A DNA stretch of 7,054 nucleotides from Deltaproteobacteria bacterium (GCA_019309685.1 JAFDFT010000119.1:1-7054), one strand, 5' to 3'; shown: positions 1 through 6,576, counted from the first letter of the stretch. A program made the numbers and translations. The notes: a model not told the origin generated them from the letters alone.

Positions 1-576
1 AATCAGACCCAGTTCAGCAGCATCTTTGGCATTAATAATTCTGCCTGTAAAAGCAAGTTCTTTGGCCACATCGAGCCGAAGCAGGTCACGAAGGGTTTGG
101 GTGCCTGACATGTCCGGAACAAGCCCCCATTTAACTTCCATAACAGAAAACGTCGCGTCCGGAGATGTAAGCCGAATATCCGCTCCAAGGGCTATCTGCA
201 ATCCACCACCATAGGATACGCCATGCAGAGCCGCGATAACAGGAACCGGTACCTGCTTCCAGATGTAAGCTACTAACTGCGCACGGTTGGCAATTGTTTC
301 AGAGGCTCCGCCGAAGAGATCCGCTTTGACATCTTTGTCTTCAGATTTTTCTTTTGTTTGCATTTCCGCGAATCTTTGAAAATCAAGGCCAGCACAAAAT
401 CCGCGTCCTTCTCCGGACAGCACCACAGCACGAATGGATTTATCTTCAACTAAGGACTGACCGGCCTTTGTTATTGCCTCAAACATTTCCGGGCTTAGGG
501 CATTGTACTTATCAGGACGATTCAGTCGAACATGGGCCACGTAATCTTTCTTTTCAATTAATACTAGTTTGGACAT
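1..576 (-). CDS. Crotonase-fold enoyl-CoA hydratase/isomerase family protein (C-terminus off the window)
   Basis: Crotonase-superfamily enzyme acting on an acyl-CoA thioester, presumably in cytoplasmic fatty- or aromatic-acid breakdown. The gene starts at the ATG at 576-574 after AAAGGAGA (588-581 on this strand) and stays open to base 1, giving 192 of the usual 260 or so residues. Visible family features are the N-terminal VRLNRPDKYNAL block (16-27), the first oxyanion-hole segment CAGLD (61-65), the second one GVSYGGGLQ (119-127), and MEVKWGLVPDMSGTQ (146-160). By hand alignment the first catalytic Glu of classical hydratases (rat Glu144) is Gln127 here. The second (Glu164) is Glu147, and Asp155 lies eight residues further on. 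A Glu/Asp pair with that spacing is what delta3,5-delta2,4-dienoyl-CoA isomerases use, so isomerisation is at least as likely as hydration. The KWGLVPDMSG string is common in proteins annotated only as crotonase family. Family assignment is firm, substrate unknown. It is divergent from an acyl-CoA synthetase gene, which suggests a shared pathway. Confidence 0.93.
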   Translation of the reverse strand, partial: MSKLVLIEKKDYVAHVRLNRPDKYNALSPEMFEAITKAGQSLVEDKSIRAVVLSGEGRGFCAGLDFQRFAEMQTKEKSEDKDVKADLFGGASETIANRAQLVAYIWKQVPVPVIAALHGVSYGGGLQIALGADIRLTSPDATFSVMEVKWGLVPDMSGTQTLRDLLRLDVAKELAFTGRIINAKDAAELGLI

Positions 577-658
577 ACACTCTCCTTTATTTGTGTGAAT
601 GGTTTTCAACCTAATTTGTGATTTTGTTTTTATTCAGCTCCAAAATAGTTGGGGAAAT

Positions 659-960
659 GGGTTCAAGGATTCTGGGATTCCCCGCTAAAAGTCCGGGATC
701 TTCGACAAGGGTCTAAGTATTTTTTAACTTTACATCAATTCCCATATGTTCTTGAGTCGTCACTTCACCATATTCTTAAATAATGTTAAATGCGATAAAT
801 AAAACAGCGTACCTTATTTATAATTGTATAGCATATCTTTTATCGTGAGGGAATTTTTTGGTACATTTTAATTCGCCTAACAAATAATATATATTTTGCC
901 AAACATTTTATTTTTTATAGGTTTCAAGCACTTCACTCGAACCCTGGAATCCTTGACCCC
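659..960. repeat. Degenerate inverted-repeat pair flanking about 260 bases of AT-rich DNA (possible MITE-like remnant)
   Basis: The left arm at 659-679 reads GGGTTCAAGGATTCTGGGAT and continues TT. Read on the minus strand, 960-940 gives GGGGTCAAGGATTCCAGGGT and continues T. About 17 of 21 positions agree, including an uninterrupted TCAAGGATTC. Each arm also carries short direct repeats: GGATTC occurs twice at the left, and GGAATCC is followed by AGAATCC at the right (946-969). The interior has no open frame for a transposase. Similar strings occur in intergenic DNA of some sulfate reducers as I remember them, but that was not checked. The pair may bound a small non-autonomous element, or may be two independent copies of a dispersed motif. 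Confidence 0.4.
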
Positions 961-1050
961 TAGAATCCGGATTTTTCTACCATTAAAACTTTCTAAATTA
1001 AATACCTAAGGCTGGGTTATCTTAAAATTTGCCATTTCTAAGCCTTCAGG

Positions 1051-1079
1051 TTGACATTCTTTAGTGTTTTGAATTATTA
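1051..1079 (+). promoter_or_regulatory. Candidate sigma-70 promoter for the acyl-CoA synthetase
   Basis: A perfect -35 hexamer TTGACA (1051-1056) is followed after 17 bases by TTATTA (1074-1079); shifting by one base gives TATTAA with an 18-base spacer. The -35 is consensus, while the -10 is only fair. Transcription would begin near 1087 and leave a leader of about 155 bases before the ATG at 1244. It is the best plus-strand match seen in this intergenic region. No transcription data support it. Confidence 0.4.
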
Positions 1080-1116
1080 ATTACCTGTTTCCATAAGATG
1101 TTTTTCCAAATGTTTC

Positions 1117-1138
1117 AAATCTTACCGGTAACCGATTT
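1117..1138. promoter_or_regulatory. Palindrome between promoter and acyl-CoA synthetase start: possible operator
   Basis: A perfect 10-bp palindrome, TTACCGGTAA (1122-1131), is flanked by AAATC on the left (1117-1121) and GATTT on the right (1134-1138). The two-fold symmetry therefore extends outward with a two-base offset. It lies about 35 bases downstream of the predicted transcription start, a position where a bound dimeric repressor (for example TetR- or MarR-type) would block transcription. No regulator gene is in the window, so the role is inferred from symmetry and position alone. Confidence 0.35.
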
Positions 1139-1243
1139 TGAACAAATCAACAAATTTGAGTAAATGGGTTTTAAGCTCTGAAAACCTCAGTACACACTTG
1201 GTTGGATATTAATTAATTTCAAACTTTTATCAAAGGAGAGATT

Positions 1244-3109
1244 ATGGAAGATATCAAAATTGCCACTCTGGCTGATGTGGAAGAAATTGAAAAAATCCCT
1301 ATAGAAAAAAGGCTTGCCGCGTTTAACACCTACGATCTGATTAAGCAGGGAGCTGCTATTGACCCTGACGCTTTGGCCTTAAGTTTTATGATGTCAGGGG
1401 ACACCTATGAAAGCCCTATGCAGGTGACGTATAAGGAATTCATGGCCCAGATAAACCGGACCGCGAACCTTATTCATGATTTGGGGATAGGACCAACAGA
1501 TGTGGTCTCCTATCTTCTTCCCAATGCACCACATACCCACTATGTGCTTTGGGGCGGGGAGGCGGCAGGCATTGTGAATCCCATTAATCCTTTGCTTGAG
1601 CCTTCAGCCATGGTTGATATTTGTCAGGCCGCAGGGACAAAGGTGCTGGTTGCTCTTGGCGAAATACCCGGGTCTGATATCTGGCAGAAGGCTGTTGAAA
1701 TACGGAAGGCGCTGCCCGATCTTAAGGCAATTATCCGGGTTTTTGGTCCGAGTGATGAGAAAGAAGGGATCTACGGATTTGATGAGGTGATCTCAAAATA
1801 TAATGGAGAAAAACTTGATTCAGGCCGCAAAATTGACTCACAGGATATTGCCTCCATGTATCACACAGGAGGCACAACCGGTACCCCCAAATTGGCACCC
1901 CATACCCATTATAATGAAGTGGTCATGGCCGCGATGATGAGCCTTCCCGGACTCGCCTCCAAGGGCGACACAATTCTTTGCGGGCTTCCTTTGTTTCACG
2001 TAAACGGAACTATGGTGACCGGCGGGTTTCCATTTTCTATCGGAGCACATGTGGTCATCCTTTCTCCCCAGGGATACCGCGATCCCACAGTCATGCAAAA
2101 TTTTTATAAGATTGTTGATCATTACAAGGCGTGTTTCTTTTCGTGTGTTCCCACCGTTCTTTCCGTGCTCCTGGATATCCCCAAAGGGGATGCGGATATA
2201 TCATCTCTCCGTTTTGCGCTTTGCGGTGCCGCACCGCTTTCCGTTGAGCTTTTTCAGCGATTTGAGGCCCATACGGACATGAAGGTCCTGGAAGGATACG
2301 GACTCACCGAAGGAACAACGGCTTCATCCATCAACCCGGCGCATGGTGAACGGAAAGTAGGGTCTATTGGCATACGGTTGCCATATAATGACATGAAGGT
2401 CTTTGTGAAGGAGGCTGACGTCCCGAGAGAAGCTGAAACTGATGAGATCGGCGCTGTGTGTATAAAAGGAGCAAACGTTTTCAACGGGTATCTGGATGAG
2501 AGCAAAAATAAGGATATCTGGATGAAGGAAGGTTGGTTAAATACAGGCGATTTGGGAAGGCAGGACGCAGACGGATTCTTCTGGCTTACGGGTAGGCAGA
2601 AAGATTTGATTATTCGCGGGGGCCACAACATTGATCCTGCCATGATCGAAGAACCCCTTTACCGGCTTGAGGGGGTTCAGGTAGCGGCTGCCGTAGCTCG
2701 TCCCGACCCCCACGCCGGAGAAGTGCCCGTGGCGTTTGTGCAGTTTCAGCAGGGAGTTGACATGAGCCCTGAGCAAATCCTTGAATACCTGCAAAAAGAA
2801 GTTGGTGAACGGGCTGCGATTCCCAAAGAAGTATTTGTTCTGGAAAATATTCCATTGACGCCTATTGGAAAAATATTCAAGCCGTTTCTTCGATGGGAGG
2901 CGACAAGGCGGGTTTACGAAAAGGAGCTTGAAGTTTTGGGTGATATGGCTGAGTCCATAGATGTCCATGTGGGTGAAGACAAACTTCATGGCACGCTGGC
3001 CAGGATTAAGATTAAAGCTTCAGCCAATGCTAAAAAGAAAGATATTGAAGAAAAAGCAAAAGAGATTTTGGGCAGGTATACGGTAAAGTTTGAAATAAAG
3101 ATTGACTAA
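1244..3109 (+). CDS. AMP-forming acyl-CoA synthetase (FadD-like, AMP-binding family)
   Basis: Activates a carboxylic acid to its CoA thioester in two steps: adenylation by ATP, then thioesterification. The 621 residues carry all core motifs of the ANL superfamily. These are the P-loop TGGTTGTPKLAPH (208-220), LPLFHVNG (248-255), the adenine-binding GYGLTEG (351-357), WLNTGDLG (431-438), the hinge GRQKDLIIRGGHNIDP (450-465), and PLTPIGKIFK (537-546) with the expected adenylation lysine at Lys543. An N-terminal lead (about 1-60) and a C-terminal tail (about 560-621) extend past the core. Both resemble, from memory, the roughly 630-residue AMP-binding family typified by CDD model PRK07529, so the tail is probably a family trait. 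No signal peptide or membrane helix is seen. The start is fixed by AAAGGAGAG at 1232-1240. It is divergent from a crotonase gene and probably monocistronic, since the next gene is 199 bases away across a repeat. Substrate chain length cannot be read from sequence; a medium-chain, alicyclic or aromatic acid is as plausible as a long-chain one. Confidence 0.93.
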   Translation: MEDIKIATLADVEEIEKIPIEKRLAAFNTYDLIKQGAAIDPDALALSFMMSGDTYESPMQVTYKEFMAQINRTANLIHDLGIGPTDVVSYLLPNAPHTHYVLWGGEAAGIVNPINPLLEPSAMVDICQAAGTKVLVALGEIPGSDIWQKAVEIRKALPDLKAIIRVFGPSDEKEGIYGFDEVISKYNGEKLDSGRKIDSQDIASMYHTGGTTGTPKLAPHTHYNEVVMAAMMSLPGLASKGDTILCGLPLFHVNGTMVTGGFPFSIGAHVVILSPQGYRDPTVMQNFYKIVDHYKACFFSCVPTVLSVLLDIPKGDADISSLRFALCGAAPLSVELFQRFEAHTDMKVLEGYGLTEGTTASSINPAHGERKVGSIGIRLPYNDMKVFVKEADVPREAETDEIGAVCIKGANVFNGYLDESKNKDIWMKEGWLNTGDLGRQDADGFFWLTGRQKDLIIRGGHNIDPAMIEEPLYRLEGVQVAAAVARPDPHAGEVPVAFVQFQQGVDMSPEQILEYLQKEVGERAAIPKEVFVLENIPLTPIGKIFKPFLRWEATRRVYEKELEVLGDMAESIDVHVGEDKLHGTLARIKIKASANAKKKDIEEKAKEILGRYTVKFEIKID

Positions 3110-3148
3110 TATTAATCATGATTGCTGAATAAATAGTTCAGTTCCACG

Positions 3149-3253
3149 GTCATTGCGAGCGCAGCGAAGCAATCTCCAGCTGACTTAAAAGAAGTTGGAT
3201 TGCTTCGTCGCGGTGTCTATCCTGAGCTTAGCCGAAGGACTCCTCCAATGACA
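3149..3253. repeat. Nested dispersed palindromic repeat between acyl-CoA synthetase and OmpA-like genes
   Basis: The outer arms are GTCATTG (3149-3155) and CAATGAC (3246-3252). The inner arms are GCAGCGAAGCAATC (3161-3174) and GATTGCTTCGTCGC (3198-3211), which pair almost completely around a loop of about 23 bases. The GTCATTGCGAGC...GATTGCTTCG pattern is a familiar intergenic repeat of several bacterial phyla. Between the inner and outer right arms (about 3212-3239) lies extra sequence with TCCTGAGC...GAAGGA, itself a short imperfect palindrome resembling a second well-known repeat type. The element therefore looks composite. It fills most of the 199-base gap. A hairpin here could affect the 3' end of the upstream mRNA, but no U-tract of terminator type follows. 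Confidence 0.75.
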
Positions 3254-3308
3254 GAAAAAAAATATAACGGTAGTTACAAAACGAAGCACCGGCTAAGGGG
3301 GAGAATGA

Positions 3309-4028
3309 ATGAAAACTAAATTTGGCAAGTTTATGGTAACCCTATTGGCGATGGCTGCGATCGTTTTAGGCGGATTTTCCTATTACTTCTATGACCTCAA
3401 CAAAAAAGCTGAAACCAAAAATGCAGGTCTTTCGTTCAGAATAGATAAACTGGAAAAAGAAAAAGTATTAATTGCAAAACAGCTTGAAGAAAAGATCAAA
3501 TCTATTTCCAAGGATAAGGAAGTAGAAATAGACAAGCTCAAAGGTACGTATGACGAACTTGTTGGTGATATGAAAACGGAGATAGAGCTGGGACAAATTA
3601 AAATCACCCAATTGGTAGATCGGCTGTCGGTCAGTATGGTTGATAAAATATTGTTTCCATCAGGGAGAGCTGAAATTACACCGGAAGGTCTCAAGGTATT
3701 GGAGCGTGTTGGAAAAGTGCTGAAAAACACTAAGAACAAGATCATCCGAGTGGAGGGACACACAGACAACGTACCCATTTTGTCGGGTTCAAAGCTCAAG
3801 GAAATATATCCTACCAATTGGGAGCTATCCTCAGCGAGGGCTACCAATGTGGTTCGTTTTTTACAGGAAAAAGTGGAAATTGAGCCAACACGTTTAAGAC
3901 CAGTCGGCATGTCAGAATATCACCCTGTTGCCAGTAATGAAACGCCTGAAGGCAACAGTCAAAATCGACGGATAGAAATCACCCTGATCCCGGGACCTTC
4001 TGCGAGAACTTCCGAGACAGAAAAATAA
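3309..4028 (+). CDS. Membrane-anchored coiled-coil protein with OmpA/MotB-type peptidoglycan-binding domain
   Basis: Probable cell-envelope protein tied to the inner membrane at its N-terminus and to peptidoglycan at its C-terminus. The 239 residues show a basic N-terminus and one hydrophobic helix (about 9-28). A charged Lys/Glu-rich segment (about 40-95) with coiled-coil character follows, then an OmpA-C/MotB-C domain (about 108-228). Diagnostic blocks are ILFPSGRAEITPEG (114-127), VEGHTDNVPI (148-157), NWELSSARATNVVRFL (170-185) and GNSQNRRIEI (215-224). Asp153 and Arg177 match the residues that hold diaminopimelate in OmpA. There is no cysteine at all, so it is not a lipoprotein. The membrane helix lacks the proton-carrying Asp of MotB and no motA is adjacent, so a flagellar stator role is unlikely. 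The start at 3309 follows AAGGGGGAG (3295-3303); an ATG four bases earlier opens only a four-codon frame. The exact cellular role is unknown. Confidence 0.88.
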   Translation: MKTKFGKFMVTLLAMAAIVLGGFSYYFYDLNKKAETKNAGLSFRIDKLEKEKVLIAKQLEEKIKSISKDKEVEIDKLKGTYDELVGDMKTEIELGQIKITQLVDRLSVSMVDKILFPSGRAEITPEGLKVLERVGKVLKNTKNKIIRVEGHTDNVPILSGSKLKEIYPTNWELSSARATNVVRFLQEKVEIEPTRLRPVGMSEYHPVASNETPEGNSQNRRIEITLIPGPSARTSETEK

Positions 4029-4180
4029 TTTTCACCTTTGTAGTTCTGTCGAAAATGGTTAAATGCATCCCGTTCAGGCCGGATTCAGCCAACTTGCCAT
4101 TTCTGCGCTCCATTTCGGCTAAGCGTTTTCCCTTTTTACTGTAAATAGAACTGTTCACTTTCCAAAAGGAGTTAAATACT
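4029..4180. other. Intergenic gap before the GltS-like gene, no clear terminator or promoter
   Basis: These 152 bases contain no classical hairpin-plus-U-tract. Visible items are a direct repeat CCATTTC (4097-4103 and 4110-4116), an odd-centred palindrome TTTACTGTAAA (4135-4145), and the ribosome binding site AAAAGGAG (4164-4171) nine bases before the GltS-like start. The segment about 4060-4130 is more GC-balanced than its surroundings and may be the remnant of a dispersed repeat; this is a guess. Confidence 0.4.
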
Positions 4181-5545
4181 ATGGACTTACAACAATCTTT
4201 TATGCCTTTATTGATAGCTTTAGGGTGGATGTCGGGAATGCTTCTGATCGGTACGTTCATTCGGGCAAAAGTCGCTATTTTTCAAAAGTATCTCTTTCCA
4301 GCATCGCTCATCGGCGGTATCCTGGGATTTATTCTTATTAGCGCTGGTGCAGTCCGGGTCCCCCATGAAGCATTTGCATTAATCGGGTTCCATCTTTTCA
4401 GCCTTGGTTTTGTTTCGATAGGACTGACAGGCAGTGGCGGCATTAAGGGCGTAGGAAAAACTGTTCTGAAAGGCTCCTTATGGATGGCGTTAATCTGGAC
4501 AGCCAGTTTAAGCATACAGTCTATTATCGGTTTCGGCGCTTTGTTTGGTTTGAATAAGATTACAACTCCGGTCTTTGAAGGTCTGGGATTTCTGGCCGGT
4601 CACGGGTTCACTCAGGGTCCTGGTCAGACAGTTGCAATAGCCGCAATATGGGAAAATGCCTTTAAAGTTCCAGATGCTGTTTCAGTCGGGCTTACGTTCG
4701 CTGCTGCTGGTTTTTTTGTTGCAGCATTTGTAGGTGTAACAATTGCGAACTGGGGTGTCAGAAAAGGATTTGCCACGAACACGCCCAAGGATCTACCCGA
4801 AGCGTTTTTAAAAGGAATCCTTAAAAAGGGAAGTAATGAATCAGCAGGAAATCTTACGGTCCACCCGGCCAATATTGATACATTTGCCTTTCAACTTGCC
4901 CTCTTATTCGGTACTTACTTCCTGGCATATATCCTATGCTACTTCTTGAACGCATATGTATTTACAGGCAATCTTGCCAAACTGACTTTTGGGTTCATAT
5001 TTATTTACGGTCTTATCCTGGCTATTATAGTACGTGTTATTATTGACAAGCTGGGCATCGGACATCTCGTTGACAGCAATATTCAGCGTCGCATCAGCGG
5101 TTCAACTGTAGATTATATGATCGTTGCTGTCCTGATGGCAGTGGAAATCACAGTTTTATTAAAGTATATTGTTCCGATCTTGTTGATTATTTTTCTTGTT
5201 ACGACGATAAGTGTTTTTTATATTTTGTATTTCGGCCGTAGGACCAAAGCGTACGCATTTGAAAGAACTGTCGCCATGTTTGGCTATTGTACAGGGACTG
5301 CAGCAAGCGGGTTGCTCCTGCTTAGAATCGTGGATCCTGAATTCAAGACACCTGTGGCAATGGAGATCGGTTTTATGAACCTGTGGGCTATTCTAACCGC
5401 TACGCATATATTGATGTTAGTAGGAACGGTTCCATCTCCTGATACGATAAGTGTTGCAGCAATGGCCGGTGTCCATGCCTTAACAGCAGTGGTTTTGATT
5501 ATATTTCTTAAGGTTTTTAGACTATCAGGAAATAAGGTTTATTAG
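4181..5545 (+). CDS. Sodium/glutamate symporter (GltS) family membrane protein
   Basis: Predicted inner-membrane carrier related to GltS, which imports glutamate with sodium. The 454 residues are strongly hydrophobic, with about eleven or twelve helices by eye (for example 7-26, 38-57, 95-120, 166-190, 235-258, 265-286, 311-350 as two, 395-415, 424-446). They split into two halves around a polar loop (about 192-232). Each half has a Gly/Thr-rich re-entrant-type segment: GFLAGHGFTQGPGQTVA (136-152), recalling the GGHGT block of GltS, and FGYCTGTAASGLLLLRIVDP (367-386), which is typical of GltS-like proteins outside the enterobacteria. It is longer than E. coli GltS (401 residues). Substrate is inferred from family only; another dicarboxylate or amino acid is possible. 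AAAAGGAG sits nine bases before the ATG. Exonuclease III starts 78 bases downstream with no terminator between, so the two may be cotranscribed. A glutamate synthase gene lies about 1.1 kb beyond. Confidence 0.85.
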   Translation: MDLQQSFMPLLIALGWMSGMLLIGTFIRAKVAIFQKYLFPASLIGGILGFILISAGAVRVPHEAFALIGFHLFSLGFVSIGLTGSGGIKGVGKTVLKGSLWMALIWTASLSIQSIIGFGALFGLNKITTPVFEGLGFLAGHGFTQGPGQTVAIAAIWENAFKVPDAVSVGLTFAAAGFFVAAFVGVTIANWGVRKGFATNTPKDLPEAFLKGILKKGSNESAGNLTVHPANIDTFAFQLALLFGTYFLAYILCYFLNAYVFTGNLAKLTFGFIFIYGLILAIIVRVIIDKLGIGHLVDSNIQRRISGSTVDYMIVAVLMAVEITVLLKYIVPILLIIFLVTTISVFYILYFGRRTKAYAFERTVAMFGYCTGTAASGLLLLRIVDPEFKTPVAMEIGFMNLWAILTATHILMLVGTVPSPDTISVAAMAGVHALTAVVLIIFLKVFRLSGNKVY

Positions 5546-5604
5546 CTAACAGGTAGGGAAGAGTTCATTTGAAGGGCTAGAGTGGTTTTATTTTCACGGA
5601 TCGG

Positions 5605-5627
5605 AAGGAGTTATGGAAAATAGATGA
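5605..5627 (+). promoter_or_regulatory. Shine-Dalgarno with overlapping four-codon mini-ORF ahead of exonuclease III
   Basis: AAGGAG (5605-5610) is followed two bases later by an ATG (5613) that encodes only Met-Glu-Asn-Arg before TGA (5625-5627). That TGA overlaps the exonuclease ATG (5624-5626) as ATGA. The exonuclease ATG is 13 bases from the AAGGAG, longer than usual. Termination-reinitiation coupling, a long-spaced direct start, or internal initiation at Met8 (5645) are all possible. The motif and geometry are directly visible; the mechanism is inferred. Confidence 0.5.
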
Positions 5628-6412
5628 CACTAAAAAGAATAAATATGGTTTCCTGGAATGTGAATGGATTAAGAGCTGTAATGAAGAAAGATTTTATTAA
5701 ATCTTTAAAGCAGCTGGATGCGGATATTTTCGCCATCCAGGAAACAAAATTGCAGGCAGATCAGCGAAGCGATGATATGATCCACATTGATGGCTATGAG
5801 TCTTTTTGGTCATATGCTTCTGTGAAAAAAGGATACTCAGGAGTAGCCGTCTATTCTAAAATTAAACCGAAAAAAGTCTCATATGGTATCGGTATCCCTG
5901 AGTTTGATAATGAAGGAAGAATTATTGAGATGGACTTTGGAGACTTTATTTTTTTTAATATATATTTCCCTAATGGGCAGATGAATGAGGACCGCCTTAA
6001 ATATAAGCTGGACTTTTATGAAAGGCTTTTTAAACATACAGACACATACAAAAACGCGGGTAAGGCTGTGATTGTTACCGGCGACTATAATACTGCACAT
6101 AATGAAATTGATCTCAAGCATCCCAAAGCCAATGAAAAACGGTCGGGTTTTTTACAAATCGAAAGAGATTGGCTTGACAGAATTATCGGAAACGGATACG
6201 TGGATACGTTTAGGCATTTTAACCTGGATACAGTCAAGTATTCATGGTGGTCTTACAGGTTCAATGCTAGAAAAACGAACGCGGGATGGCGGATAGACTA
6301 TTTTTTCGTCACTCAAAATATAATTGATAAGGAATGGATAAAAGACACCTTTATTGATAACGATATTCACGGGTCGGACCATTGTCCGGTTGGACTGGTC
6401 ATAGAAACTTGA
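5624..6412 (+). CDS. xth: Exonuclease III / AP endonuclease (Xth/ExoA family)
   Basis: DNA repair enzyme that cuts at abasic sites and removes 3' blocking groups in base-excision repair, in the cytoplasm. The 262-residue protein is of normal length and has a complete active site by comparison with E. coli exonuclease III: Asn12 in SWNVNGLR, Glu40 in QETK, Tyr114 in NIYFPNG, Asp154 and Asn156 in TGDYNTAH, Asp225 in WRIDYFFV, and Asp252-His253 in GSDHCPVG. It spans the whole endonuclease/exonuclease/phosphatase fold without an added domain. The start is uncertain: ATG 5624 is 13 bases from AAGGAG and overlaps a mini-ORF stop, and Met8 (5645) would also leave the first motif intact. Base use is more AT-rich than in the acyl-CoA synthetase gene, with many AAA, ATT and AAT codons. 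The stop TGA (6410-6412) shares its last two bases with an inverted repeat. The symbol xth is given for the family; exoA is an equivalent name in other phyla. Confidence 0.95.
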   Translation: MTLKRINMVSWNVNGLRAVMKKDFIKSLKQLDADIFAIQETKLQADQRSDDMIHIDGYESFWSYASVKKGYSGVAVYSKIKPKKVSYGIGIPEFDNEGRIIEMDFGDFIFFNIYFPNGQMNEDRLKYKLDFYERLFKHTDTYKNAGKAVIVTGDYNTAHNEIDLKHPKANEKRSGFLQIERDWLDRIIGNGYVDTFRHFNLDTVKYSWWSYRFNARKTNAGWRIDYFFVTQNIIDKEWIKDTFIDNDIHGSDHCPVGLVIET

Positions 6413-6561
6413 CGGTTTCGTAATAAGTCCAACTTTTGTGTTGTGCTGCATTTTGTAACCATTCAACGTACGATGAGTACGCCTCATGATTGCAAAATTT
6501 GCACGCCTTGAATTTGAACTTATTACGAAACCGTCTAAATTGGACTTTTTACGAGTTCATC
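6411..6561. repeat. Inverted-repeat element with 18-bp perfect arms plus a related third arm
   Basis: GACGGTTTCGTAATAAGT (6411-6428) is repeated exactly in inverse at 6518-6535, and the similarity weakens but continues inward (TCCAAC against GAATTTG). The interior of about 90 bases has further partial symmetry: GTGCTGCATTTTG near 6442-6454 against GCAAAATTTGCAC near 6492-6504, and GTAC on both sides of GATGA around 6468-6480. Just outside lies TTGGACTTTTTACGAGTTCATC (6540-6561). Its GGACTTTTTACG half is complementary to CGTAATAAGTCC (6419-6430) with one mismatch, so it looks like the end of a second, related copy. No coding capacity is seen. From memory this resembles a MITE-like repeat frequent in Desulfobacteraceae. 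The left arm begins inside the exonuclease stop codon. Confidence 0.8.
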
Positions 6562-6576
6562 AAACTTAAGCGTCAG

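Larger units (their letters stand above)
577..1243. other. Long AT-rich intergenic region between divergent crotonase and acyl-CoA synthetase genes
   Basis: These 667 bases separate two divergently transcribed genes and contain no reading frame that looks like a protein. They hold the ribosome binding sites of both genes (AAAGGAGA on the minus strand at 588-581 and AAAGGAGAG on the plus strand at 1232-1240), a degenerate inverted repeat (arms near 659-680 and 940-960), a sigma-70-like promoter facing right and a palindrome; the last three are listed separately. The stretch 780-925 is particularly AT-rich. It includes a perfect 8-bp inverted repeat, ATAAATAA at 795-802 and TTATTTAT at 814-821, which is too weak a helix to call a terminator. 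I could not find a convincing promoter for the minus-strand crotonase. Confidence 0.7.

Noticed and set aside
795..821. 8-bp perfect inverted repeat ATAAATAA/TTATTTAT as a terminator
   Set aside because: The stem is only A-T pairs and no U-tract follows; such pairs are expected by chance in DNA this AT-rich.
2537..2989. A 150-codon minus-strand frame (and others at 2254-2643 and 1838-2122) inside the acyl-CoA synthetase gene
   Set aside because: All lie opposite conserved synthetase motifs, have no family resemblance and no initiation signals. They are complements of the real gene.
1800..3109. The 60-residue C-terminal tail of the acyl-CoA synthetase as a novel fused domain
   Set aside because: From memory, members of the same roughly 630-residue family have a comparable tail, so it is probably ordinary for the family.
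3389..3910. A 173-codon open frame on the minus strand opposite the OmpA-like gene
   Set aside because: It is rich in Ser, Leu and Thr as expected for the complement of a Lys/Glu-rich coiled coil, has no ribosome binding site and no recognisable motif. The plus-strand OmpA domain is unambiguous.
3309..4028. Calling the OmpA-domain protein MotB, a flagellar stator subunit
   Set aside because: The membrane helix has no Asp in the proton-path position, a long coiled coil follows it, and no motA lies nearby.
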